Below, piece after piece: positions 18,168-27,139 of a DNA stretch of 64,000 bases. Under the pieces are notes generated by a model. The model was not told the origin of the DNA. It did no database searches and worked only from the letters and a program-made list of their open reading frames with translations. Made by a program: the position numbers and the translations under genes. How positions within the stretch are numbered: position 1 is the stretch's first letter; the number at the start of each line of letters is the position of its first letter. The stretch is from an uncultured Desulfobacter sp. Lineage in GTDB: Bacteria; Desulfobacterota; Desulfobacteria; Desulfobacterales; Desulfobacteraceae. The stretch spans positions 2,444,501 through 2,508,500 of the forward strand of contig NZ_OY761445.1 in assembly GCF_963664415.1 (NCBI RefSeq). The letters are read 5' to 3'.

Positions 18168-19553
18168 ATGATAATCAAGCACCTTTACCTGAAAATTCTT
18201 TTCGCGTTCCTGGGTATTCTTCTGATCAATATGCTGTTGACCATCGGTCTGTTTATGATGACTGCCGGACGTTCATATAAATCCTGCATAGACCGGCAAA
18301 ATATAGCCAAGCTCAAAATATTTAAAGTCATGGCACAAAAGGAGTTGGATCGCCATAAAGACCTTCCGGCAGAAGAAAACCCCGATTTTGTGGCGCTTTT
18401 GAATACCTGTACAAAAATATTCGGCATTAAACTATGGCTTAGCGAACCTGGTGGCTCTATTATATGGCAAAGTTTTGAGGGACCGGTGGATTTTCTGTCC
18501 GACAAGAACTACCGACAGGTTAATCACGACGACGGGATCATCGTTTACCACTATATGCTTCAATGGCAAGAATACTATGCCGTCATCCCCATCAACTACC
18601 GAAACCAAGGACTGCACATTCACCTTTCCCTGAACACCGGGAAGGCCAAGCGTTATAAAGGGTTATTTTTCATTGGACTTATAGTCATCGGCATTACCGC
18701 CACCTTGATGCTGATCCCTATGATTTCATACATCACTCGTCGAATAAATCGGCTCAATCAGTCAGCTCTTGAATTTGCCGGAGGGAATCTGTCTGTACGA
18801 ACGAATATCAAAGGCGATGATGAAATCGCCAAACTTGGGGACACATTTAATCGGATGGCAGATCGATTGGAGCGGCTGATCAGTAACTCCAAGGAGCTGA
18901 CGGCCAATGTATCCCATGAATTACGATCGCCCCTTGCACGTTTGAGGGTTTCCAAAGAACTGATCATGGATAAACTGGAACAAAAGGGCGCATCAGATGA
19001 TGCAATCATGCGGTTATTGAACAACATGGAGTCAGACATTGGGGATCTTGACACCCTGATAGAAGAAGCCCTGGCCCTTTCCAAAATAAATTATCAGGAA
19101 TCGGCCCTGACACCAGAAACCTTCAGGTTTTCCGAGTTTATAAAATCTATGATGGCTCCGTACCATCCACTGCTGAGCAGCAAAGATCTGACCCTTGACC
19201 TCGACATCAAGGACTTTGGAAAGGCCCGCCAGGACAAGGCACTAATCAAATCGGTTTTGTCCAATCTCATGGACAATGCCATAAAATATTCCCCACCCGG
19301 CAATTCTATCCATGTATGTGCCGGAACAGTTTCCCCTAAGGGCCTTGAATTTTCAGTCACCAATACCTGTGCACCGATGCGTCAAGAGGATCTTGATCGC
19401 CTGTTCAATCCGTTTTTCCGTATTCCCGGACAAAAAGCATCGGGAACAGGACTTGGGCTGGCCATTGCAAAAAAACAGATCCTGCGTTGCCAGGGTACCA
19501 TCCGTGCTGAGCATAACGGCCGGGAAATTTGTTTGGCCGTTTATATTCCCTAA
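18168..19553 (+). CDS. Sensor histidine kinase (CpxA-like)
   Basis: The 461-residue kinase partners the upstream regulator. It has two membrane helices (about residues 8-32 and 165-187) around a periplasmic loop of about 130 residues, then a HAMP domain. The HisKA motif is 'LTANVSHELRSPLARL' (His about 250). The ATPase domain has 'NLMDNAIKYSPPG' (N-box) and 'GTGLGLAIAKKQI' (G-box). The signal is probably envelope-related, judged only from similarity to CpxA in arrangement. Confidence 0.92.
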   Translation: MIIKHLYLKILFAFLGILLINMLLTIGLFMMTAGRSYKSCIDRQNIAKLKIFKVMAQKELDRHKDLPAEENPDFVALLNTCTKIFGIKLWLSEPGGSIIWQSFEGPVDFLSDKNYRQVNHDDGIIVYHYMLQWQEYYAVIPINYRNQGLHIHLSLNTGKAKRYKGLFFIGLIVIGITATLMLIPMISYITRRINRLNQSALEFAGGNLSVRTNIKGDDEIAKLGDTFNRMADRLERLISNSKELTANVSHELRSPLARLRVSKELIMDKLEQKGASDDAIMRLLNNMESDIGDLDTLIEEALALSKINYQESALTPETFRFSEFIKSMMAPYHPLLSSKDLTLDLDIKDFGKARQDKALIKSVLSNLMDNAIKYSPPGNSIHVCAGTVSPKGLEFSVTNTCAPMRQEDLDRLFNPFFRIPGQKASGTGLGLAIAKKQILRCQGTIRAEHNGREICLAVYIP

Positions 19554-19567
19554 TCAATATCTCAACA

Positions 19568-19700
19568 GATGTCTAAGTAAAAACTTCGTCTACAAGGCAT
19601 GGGGTCTGGTCAGGGGCCAAGACATACATATGGTATGTCGAGCCTCTTACCAGACCCTATAACGCAGTAGACGAAGATTTTTTTACGAGGCCATCAAAGA
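19568..19700. repeat. Nested palindromic repeat element (MITE-like)
   Basis: Nested inverted repeats can be read: CTTCGTCTAC pairs with GTAGACGAAG, GGGTCTGGT pairs with ACCAGACCC, and ACATAC pairs with GTATGT around an ATATG centre. The outer ends run into sequence like TTTTTACGAGGCCATCAA. A related but diverged element lies at about 59500-59652. It sits between convergent genes (the kinase and asd), so a transcript across it would fold strongly and may terminate. Confidence 0.6.
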
Positions 19701-20800
19701 ATAATATTTAAAATTCGCCGTAAAGGTTCAGCCGCGCCCCAGAGTAACTGATCCCCCACAGAAAATGCGGTGAGAAAATTTTCACCGATAGTCATTTTCC
19801 GGATTCTGCCTACGGGCACGTTCAAGGTGCCTGTCACGGCAGCGGGCGTCAGATCTCTGATTGAATCGTCCTTATTGTTAGGGATCATCCGGACCCAGTC
19901 ATTATTGGCCGCCAGGGCGGCATTGATCTCATCTAAAGGGACATCTTTTTTCAACTTGATGGTGAAGGCCTGGGAATGGCACCGCATGGCACCTATGCGG
20001 ATACATTGGCCGTCGATGGGGATAGGATTGTCTGAACGTCCCAGAATCTTATTGGTTTCCACAAACCCTTTCCACTCCTCCCGGGTCTGGCCGTTCTCCA
20101 TGGCCCGGTCAATCCAGGGAATAAGGCTTGCACCCAAGGGAACCCCCCAGTTTTCAACGGGATATGCATCAGACCGCAAGGTGTCGGTAACCTTTCGATC
20201 AAGATCAAGAATCGCCGAGGCAGGATCATCCAGAATCGGGGCTGCCTGGTCACCGATGTTTCTCATCTGTGCCACAAGCTCTCTCATGTTTTTGGCACCG
20301 GCACCGGAAGCGGCCTGGTAGGTCATGGAGGTCAGCCATTCCACCCAGTCATTTTCAAAAAGTCCGCCCAAGGCCATCAGCATCAATGAGACCGTGCAGT
20401 TGCCGCCGATAAAATTCTTAATTCCTTTGGATATGGCCGTTTCAATGACCGGCATGTTGACCGGATCCAGAACAATAATGCTTTGGTCATCCATTCTCAG
20501 GGTGGATGCCGCATCGATCCAGTAGCCCTCCCAGCCACGCTCGGTCAGCTTGGGGCGCACAACTTCGGTGTAAGACCCGCCCTGGCAGGTCACCACGATA
20601 TCCATCTCCATCAATGTATCAATATCAAACGCATCAATGAGTTCCGAAGCCCCCTGCCCCACATCAGGGGCAGTCTGTCCGGCCTGGGACGTGGTGAAAA
20701 AAACCGGTGTAAATTTTTGAAAATCATTCTGTGCAGACATTCTTTCCATGAGCACGGAACCCACCATGCCTCGCCAACCAACCATGCCGACTTTTTTCAT
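19694..20800 (-). CDS. asd: Aspartate-semialdehyde dehydrogenase
   Basis: The 368-residue enzyme makes aspartate semialdehyde from aspartyl phosphate for lysine, threonine and methionine synthesis. The N-terminal Rossmann motif is 'VGMVGWRGMVGSVLMERM', the form of Gram-negative Asd (GWRGMVGS). The active-site Cys is in 'GGNCTVSLMLMALGG' (about residue 134), and the later 'MRCHSQAFTIKLKKDVP' carries a conserved His. It is monocistronic, on the minus strand. Confidence 0.95.
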   Translation of the reverse strand: MKKVGMVGWRGMVGSVLMERMSAQNDFQKFTPVFFTTSQAGQTAPDVGQGASELIDAFDIDTLMEMDIVVTCQGGSYTEVVRPKLTERGWEGYWIDAASTLRMDDQSIIVLDPVNMPVIETAISKGIKNFIGGNCTVSLMLMALGGLFENDWVEWLTSMTYQAASGAGAKNMRELVAQMRNIGDQAAPILDDPASAILDLDRKVTDTLRSDAYPVENWGVPLGASLIPWIDRAMENGQTREEWKGFVETNKILGRSDNPIPIDGQCIRIGAMRCHSQAFTIKLKKDVPLDEINAALAANNDWVRMIPNNKDDSIRDLTPAAVTGTLNVPVGRIRKMTIGENFLTAFSVGDQLLWGAAEPLRRILNIIL

Positions 20801-21193
20801 CTTCCCTTATCCTTTCTACTACAAGTATGTAATTTAAAATTTGAGAATTACTGCATAGCTGCTTTTAAAAAAAAAAGCCAGGGTCATATGAAAAAAAACC
20901 GGCAATCAAAATCTGTAAAAAGTCGTGAATCCTCAAAAAAGCAGCGCCTATAACGATTGCTGAAAATGATAGGATACCATTCATTTCAGGACACCGAATC
21001 TTTGTTTTCTTTTTATTTACTCTTTGGAATTATATGATATAATCCAACTTAATAAACGGCTATGAGTTGACCTTGCCTATCAGCATTCAAGCACAGCAAA
21101 CGCAAAAAGAGCTGTGTAGGTTACTCAGCCTTTATTATATAATCTTAAGTGTATCGTCCTATTTTTTTAAGTCCAACTTCTTAAGGCAGGACT
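20801..21193. other. Intergenic region upstream of asd and the glycogen debranching gene
   Basis: This divergent region holds no convincing gene. A possible plus-strand sigma-70 promoter is TTTACT (21016-21021), 16 nt, then TATAAT (21038-21043), which would drive the debranching-enzyme gene. A 21-codon basic ORF at 20888 lacks a clear ribosome site and is not called. Confidence 0.4.
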
Positions 21194-24100
21194 ATGGTCA
21201 CAAAAAATCAAGAAATATTCTTGCTCGCCCAGAGTCCGTCCCCAGGAACGGCTCAGATTTTATTTTGCGGAGATGTTGTTGTTTTCAACCTCAGTGTATC
21301 CCCTGACAGCCCGGGCCGAGCCTTTGTCAGAACCAACCTGGGCAATGCCAACGCGATCCGCAGAGAAACCATCCGTCGGGTGGAAAGAAATGAGATCAAA
21401 CTGGGTGAAGCCTGGCATGACCTGCCCATGAAAGAAGACGGGGATGGCAATTTTTCCATCCACCTGCCCCTGCACCAGACCGGATCGTTCCAAGTCAAAT
21501 GTTTTTTTATTCCCCAGGACAATGATGTCCCGGTATGGCCCGAAGGGGAAAACACCAAACTCTGCGTTGAACCGGCCGGCACCTGCTGTGCCAACATCAT
21601 TTATAATGCATTTGTACGACAGTTTGGCCCCACCAAAGACGCAACGTTTCAGCCCCCGAACCTGGATACCATGCTGAACAAGTTAGATGATCAGGGATTC
21701 ACAGTCATTCCTCAATCCGGGAAATTCAGAGATCTGAAGGAACAGTTGAACTTTATCTTCTCCAGAATGGGCTGCCGGGTGCTTCACCTGTTGCCCATCC
21801 ACCCCACACCCACCACCTATGCCAGAATGGGCCGATTTGGAAGTCCCTATGCCGCCCTTGACTTTTCGGATGTGGATCCGGCCCTGGCTAAATTTGACCC
21901 GGCAGCCACCCCCCTTGAACAATTTATGGAACTGGTGGATGCCGTGCATGATCATGACGGCTATCTGATCCTTGACATTGCCATTAACCATACCGGCTGG
22001 GCTGCCAGTCTCCATGAATCCCATCCCGAATGGCTGGACCGGGAGGATGACGGCAAAATCCGCATGCCTGGCGCCTGGGGTGTTGTATGGGCGGACCTGA
22101 CCAAGCTGGATTACAGCCACACGGGTTTGTGGCAGTACATGGCAGATATTTTTCTGCTCTGGTGCCGCCGGGGGGCAGACGGATTCCGGTGCGATGCCGG
22201 GTACATGATTCCGGAACCGGCTTGGGAATACATTATCGCCAAGGTACGACTCCAATACCCCGACACGGTTTTTTTCCTTGAGGGACTGGGCGGATCACCG
22301 GATTCAACCCGCCACCTGCTCCAGCGGGCAAATTTTAACTGGGCTTATTCAGAACTTTTCCAGGAATACACCCTTGAGCAGATATCCGGGTACATCCCCC
22401 GGGCCATAGAACTTTCCAATACCTGCGGACACTTAATCCATTTTGCCGAAACCCATGACAATAACCGTCTGGCCAAAGTGTCCCATACCTACGCGAAAAT
22501 GAGGACAGGACTTTGCGCACTTTTCAGTATCTGCGGAGGATTCGGATTTGCCAACGGCGTTGAATGGTTTGCCAAAGAAAAAATAAATGTCCACAACTCC
22601 CCGGGCTTGAATTGGGGAAATCCCGACAACCAGGTGGATTATATCACCCGGCTTCATCTTCTGTTGCGGGAACATCCGGCTTTTTTCAGTCAGGCACAAT
22701 TGGATCTCATCCATGACAAAGAGAGCCAGGCGCTGGTACTGCTAAGGTTTAACCCCCGTCATAATGCCCGGATACTGGTGCTGATCAACCTGGACTGCGA
22801 CAGCCAGGTCATGGCGGTGTGGCCGGCCGGAGCCGAAGGCAGTGCTGCCTTTCCCTGGACAGACCTGATTTCAGGCAATACGGTTCAGGCGGAAAACAGA
22901 CAAAAAAAATACCGTATACTCCTGAAGCCGGGCCAAGTGCTGGCACTAAGCCCCCAAAAAGACGACTTGAAGCGGCTTGAATCCCAGCAGGCCGGCAATT
23001 TGTCTATGCCCGGCAGAGTTCTGATGCAGAAGCGAAGGGCACTGGCCCTTGAGATAATAGCTGCGGTGAAAGGCAATATGAATATAGCCGGTCTGGATGT
23101 GGAACAGGCCGCCATGGATTTGGCACAACATCCTCAAACTTTTATCCGGGAACTCTATCCGGACAAGCTGTTCAGCCGGACGATCCTGTTTGATGCCCAG
23201 AAAGATATCAATCGCAGAGTCATGGTTCCCCCGGGCTTTTTCCTACTGGTCCGGTGCAACAAGCACTTCAGGGCTCAGCTTGGAGAAACAGGGCCCGACA
23301 AAAAGTGCCTGGGTTTTTGTGAAAGCCTGCCCGTAGAAGGAGATGCTGCGTACCAAGCGATTTTCTTGCCCCTGGAAATAAAAGACAATCACAGGGACTG
23401 CCTGCTCCAACTGCGGATATCCGCCCCCGAAGGCACAAAAAAAATTATTGGCAATATCAGATATCTTCCTCCCTTTGAAGCCCTGACCCTGAGGCGCTCT
23501 TTTATCCGTAGGGAGATTGTCGCGGACCCGTCCATCAAGCAGCTGTCCACAACCTGCCTGGGGGCAATGATGCGATCAGGTGCAAGCTTCAGCCATCTGG
23601 AGAGTCGTTACGATGCCCTGCTGGGCGCCAACCTGAACCCTGCTTTGCCCGAAAACCGATGGATGCTTTTGTCCCGATTTAGAATCTGGGGCGTATTCCA
23701 GGGCTATTCCAGGGAACTTGGGCCCGATTGCATAGATGCGTTCTGGGCCTCCCATGACCGGGGCGGAAAATGGCGATTCAGAGTTCCCTCATCCGAAGGC
23801 AGATATTATGTGATTGATCTGTTTCTGGAGATCGACCGAAAAGCAAATCTGGTGACCCTGACATTGCACCGGGAAACGGCACCGGCGGATAATCCCCGGC
23901 GCCTTCAGCCCCAGCGTAATGTGACGCTCATCATACGCCCTGATATTGAAGACAGAAGTTTTCATGACACGGTTAAAGCCTTTAGCGGCCCTGAACAGCA
24001 ATGGCCGTCATTGATTTCAGCCTTTGACAATGGATTTTTCTTTCATTCCCAAACAGGACGAATACTTCGACTGTCAAGCAGCCGGGATGCATTTTTACTG

Positions 24101-25525
24101 AAACCCGAATGGCAGTATATGGTCCACAGAAGTGTTGAAGCTTCCCGGGGATTAGATGCCGACTCTGATCTGTTCAGTCCGGGCTATTTCAGCATCAATG
24201 TCAAGGGCGGAGAGACAGTAAGCATCAAAGCCTGTGTTATGAATAAAGAGATCATGCCTGCCCCGTCGGACGGCCAAAAGATTGCCCTACCAGGTCCGTT
24301 TCCCTCAACCGTCCCGTTTTCCCAGGCAGTCGAGGCAAGCCTTGATGCATTCATCGTGGACCGGGGAGAAGAAAGAAGCGTGGTGGCGGGATATCCCTGG
24401 TTTCTGGACTGGGGAAGGGACAGCCTTATTTTCTGCCGTTCCCTGATTGAGCTTGGCCGCACCCAGGATGCTGTTGCCATCCTCTCCCTTTTTGGAAAAT
24501 TTGAAAAGAACGGCACCCTGCCCAATATGATATGCGGCGACGATGCAAGGAACATAGAGACCTCGGATGCACCGCTGTGGTTCTTTGCCTGCTGCCGGCA
24601 ACTGGCCCAAACCTTAGGCAACGAGACGGTTCTGACCCAAAATATTGGGCAGCGCACCATGATCCAGGTACTCAAAGATATGGCATCATCCATGATCAAC
24701 GGTACGCCCACCGGCGTCAAGGCAGATCCGGAATCCATGCTGCTATACAGTCCGGCCCATTTTACCTGGATGGATACCAATTTTCCGGCAGGGACCCCCC
24801 GCCAGGGATATCCCATTGAGATCCAGGCGCTGTGGTGTCATGCCCTTCAATTTTTGTCCCAGGTTGATGATACCGACACCCAGGCGATATGGCAAAAACA
24901 TGCCGACACGGCCAAACGCAACATCGTAACTCTGTTCTGGCGTGAAGATGATGGTTTTTTCAGTGACTGCCTGCACTGCAGAGAACCTGTTGACGCCGGA
25001 CATGCAATTCAGGATGATGCCCTGCGGCCCAATCAGTTGCTGCTGATCACTTTAGGGGTCATCGACGACCGGAAACTCATGGCGCGGGTGGTGGAAACCT
25101 GCCGGGAGCTTTTAGTGCCGGGAGGCATCAGAAGCCTTGCGGACCGTCCCCTGACCGTACCGTTATTCATTGAACGGGACGGCCGGCACCTGGTAAATCC
25201 CCATGCACCCTATAACGGGTATTACCAGGGCGATGAGGATACCCAAAGGAAACCGGCTTACCACAACGGCACAGCCTGGACATGGCAGTTTCCGGTATTC
25301 TGCGAGGCCTGGGCCACAGCCTTTGGCCTTCCGGGTATTCCGGCTGCACTGGCCTGGCTGGGCAGTGCCCTGCCATTGATGCGCACGGGTGCGGCCGGTT
25401 TTATACCTGAAATTCTTGACGGCAATTTCCCGCACACCCCCAGGGGATGCGATGCCCAGGCCTGGGGATGCAGTGAAGTTGCCAGGGTTGCGCACAAACT
25501 GATCCAAATTCAAAATAAAGGTTAA
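21194..25525 (+). CDS. Bifunctional glycogen debranching enzyme, AGL-like (GH13 glucanotransferase + amylo-1,6-glucosidase)
   Basis: At 1443 residues this is built like eukaryotic AGL, about 1500 residues long. The N-terminal half is a GH13-type 4-alpha-glucanotransferase with 'YLILDIAINHTGW' (region I), 'GADGFRCDAGYMIP' (nucleophile Asp), 'VFFLEGLGG' (acid Glu) and 'HFAETHDNNR' (region IV). The C-terminal part, after about residue 1050, is an amylo-alpha-1,6-glucosidase (GDE_C) with 'YPWFLDWGRDSLIF' and 'YNGYYQGDEDTQRKPAYHNG'. Together they would move maltotriosyl groups and cleave the branch glucose. It heads the glycogen genes. ATG 21194 follows a weak AAGGCAGG. Confidence 0.88.
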   Translation: MVTKNQEIFLLAQSPSPGTAQILFCGDVVVFNLSVSPDSPGRAFVRTNLGNANAIRRETIRRVERNEIKLGEAWHDLPMKEDGDGNFSIHLPLHQTGSFQVKCFFIPQDNDVPVWPEGENTKLCVEPAGTCCANIIYNAFVRQFGPTKDATFQPPNLDTMLNKLDDQGFTVIPQSGKFRDLKEQLNFIFSRMGCRVLHLLPIHPTPTTYARMGRFGSPYAALDFSDVDPALAKFDPAATPLEQFMELVDAVHDHDGYLILDIAINHTGWAASLHESHPEWLDREDDGKIRMPGAWGVVWADLTKLDYSHTGLWQYMADIFLLWCRRGADGFRCDAGYMIPEPAWEYIIAKVRLQYPDTVFFLEGLGGSPDSTRHLLQRANFNWAYSELFQEYTLEQISGYIPRAIELSNTCGHLIHFAETHDNNRLAKVSHTYAKMRTGLCALFSICGGFGFANGVEWFAKEKINVHNSPGLNWGNPDNQVDYITRLHLLLREHPAFFSQAQLDLIHDKESQALVLLRFNPRHNARILVLINLDCDSQVMAVWPAGAEGSAAFPWTDLISGNTVQAENRQKKYRILLKPGQVLALSPQKDDLKRLESQQAGNLSMPGRVLMQKRRALALEIIAAVKGNMNIAGLDVEQAAMDLAQHPQTFIRELYPDKLFSRTILFDAQKDINRRVMVPPGFFLLVRCNKHFRAQLGETGPDKKCLGFCESLPVEGDAAYQAIFLPLEIKDNHRDCLLQLRISAPEGTKKIIGNIRYLPPFEALTLRRSFIRREIVADPSIKQLSTTCLGAMMRSGASFSHLESRYDALLGANLNPALPENRWMLLSRFRIWGVFQGYSRELGPDCIDAFWASHDRGGKWRFRVPSSEGRYYVIDLFLEIDRKANLVTLTLHRETAPADNPRRLQPQRNVTLIIRPDIEDRSFHDTVKAFSGPEQQWPSLISAFDNGFFFHSQTGRILRLSSSRDAFLLKPEWQYMVHRSVEASRGLDADSDLFSPGYFSINVKGGETVSIKACVMNKEIMPAPSDGQKIALPGPFPSTVPFSQAVEASLDAFIVDRGEERSVVAGYPWFLDWGRDSLIFCRSLIELGRTQDAVAILSLFGKFEKNGTLPNMICGDDARNIETSDAPLWFFACCRQLAQTLGNETVLTQNIGQRTMIQVLKDMASSMINGTPTGVKADPESMLLYSPAHFTWMDTNFPAGTPRQGYPIEIQALWCHALQFLSQVDDTDTQAIWQKHADTAKRNIVTLFWREDDGFFSDCLHCREPVDAGHAIQDDALRPNQLLLITLGVIDDRKLMARVVETCRELLVPGGIRSLADRPLTVPLFIERDGRHLVNPHAPYNGYYQGDEDTQRKPAYHNGTAWTWQFPVFCEAWATAFGLPGIPAALAWLGSALPLMRTGAAGFIPEILDGNFPHTPRGCDAQAWGCSEVARVAHKLIQIQNKG

Positions 25526-25636
25526 TATCTTCGGTATAAAAAATGCATTATCATCCAAAATTAATTATTTGCAACCCGCCAGCCCATAATGGACAATACT
25601 GGCAACATGCCAAAAACCAGAAAATGGGAGGTGATT

Positions 25637-27139
25637 ATGCCCCATAGACCAAGAATTCTTATCGTCACCCCGGAAGTCACCTATCTGCCCGAGGGTATCA
25701 GCCCCGGTGCAGATGATTACTCTGCCAAGGCGGGCGGCCTGGCAGATGTATCTGCAGCATTAATCTCCGCGTTGTATGATTTAAACTGTGACGTTCATGT
25801 AGCCATTCCCGACTACAGATCCATATATCATGGCGATAACGAACCCAGGCATCACCAGAAGGTTGAAAAAATACGCCGGCGCCTGCATGAGGAACGGATT
25901 CATTTTGCCACGGACCGGGTGTTTCTTTACAAAGACGGGGTCTATTCGGGCTATTCGGATAAAGATCTCAAGGTATCCCTGGCGTTTCAGCGGGAGGTGA
26001 TCAACCACATCATCCCAAGGGTGAAACCGGACATCATTCACTGCAACGACTGGATGACTGGACTGATTCCGGCCATGGCCAGGCGGTACGAAATCCCGTG
26101 CCTGTTCACCATTCACAACATTCATACCATGACCGCCACTATGGCCACAATCGAGGACCGGGGTATTGATGCGGCAGCCTTCTGGCATTGGCTTTTCTTA
26201 AAATATCCACCCACGAACTACGAGGAGAGCCGGGATGCCAACCCAGTGGATTTTCTCGTGTCAGGGGTATTTTCCGCCCACTATGTAAACACGGTGAGCC
26301 CCACCTTTTTGCGTGAAATTGTTGAAAACCGTCACTCATTTGTGGAACCTGAATTCAGACAAGAGCTGGCCCACAAGTGGGATGCCGGATGCGCCACAGG
26401 CATTTTGAATGCGCCTGAACCCGAATTCAATCCTGCCGTGGATGACATGGTCCAGTTCAATTACGGACCCAAAAACCACCGTGCCCAAAAGAAACAGAAT
26501 AAAGTTTTTATGCAAAAATCCGTAGGCCTTGAAATAAATTCCGAGGCGCCTCTGTTTTTCTGGCCCTCCCGGCTGGATCCAGTGCAGAAAGGGTGCACCC
26601 TTTTGTCAGAAACCATGTATGATATTATTTCCCGTTACTGGGAGACCGGCATTCAGATTGTAAGCGTGGCAGACGGGGCATGCCAGAAACACTTCCACGA
26701 CATTGTCAATTTCCATGGCCTGCACCGGCGAATCAGCATCTGGGGGTTCAACGAACATTTGTCCCATCAGGCCTTTGCAGCCAGTGATTTTATCCTCATG
26801 CCCTCTTCTTTTGAGCCGTGCGGCCTGCCCCAAATGATCGGAGGAATTTACGGCAGCCTGCCCATTGTATTTGACACAGGCGGACTTCATGACACGGTCA
26901 AACAACTGGATGTCAATCATTCAACGGGCAATGGATTTATTTTCAATGTCCATGATGCCGTAGGCCTGAACTGGGCCGTGGACCGCGCCATGGAATTTTT
27001 CCTAGTGGACCCGGATGAAAAAGAACGCCAAATCCGTAGAATTATGACTGAGTCCGTACTTGAATTTAATCACAGCCGTTGCGCTGAAAGCTATATTGAA
27101 CTCTATGAAAAAATGCTCCAAAGGCCCTTTTTGGTCTGA
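25637..27139 (+). CDS. glgA: Glycogen synthase, copy 1 (GT5)
   Basis: The 500-residue GT5 synthase elongates glycogen from a nucleotide-glucose donor. It has the N-terminal 'SAKAGGLADVSAALISAL' (K-x-G-G type sugar-nucleotide binding loop) and the C-terminal 'MPSSFEPCGLPQMIGG' with the conserved Glu. 'PDIIHCNDWMTGLIPAMARR' and 'LFTIHNIHTMT' match the group. The ATG at 25637 is preceded by GGAGGTGAT, so the longer upstream frame is not used. A second, very similar gene lies at 32249-33754 on the other strand. It overlaps glgB by 35 nt. Confidence 0.9.
   Translation: MPHRPRILIVTPEVTYLPEGISPGADDYSAKAGGLADVSAALISALYDLNCDVHVAIPDYRSIYHGDNEPRHHQKVEKIRRRLHEERIHFATDRVFLYKDGVYSGYSDKDLKVSLAFQREVINHIIPRVKPDIIHCNDWMTGLIPAMARRYEIPCLFTIHNIHTMTATMATIEDRGIDAAAFWHWLFLKYPPTNYEESRDANPVDFLVSGVFSAHYVNTVSPTFLREIVENRHSFVEPEFRQELAHKWDAGCATGILNAPEPEFNPAVDDMVQFNYGPKNHRAQKKQNKVFMQKSVGLEINSEAPLFFWPSRLDPVQKGCTLLSETMYDIISRYWETGIQIVSVADGACQKHFHDIVNFHGLHRRISIWGFNEHLSHQAFAASDFILMPSSFEPCGLPQMIGGIYGSLPIVFDTGGLHDTVKQLDVNHSTGNGFIFNVHDAVGLNWAVDRAMEFFLVDPDEKERQIRRIMTESVLEFNHSRCAESYIELYEKMLQRPFLV

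Noticed and set aside
20888..20953. 21-residue basic ORF before asd
   Set aside because: No ribosome site, no homologous pattern, and it lies inside a promoter region.
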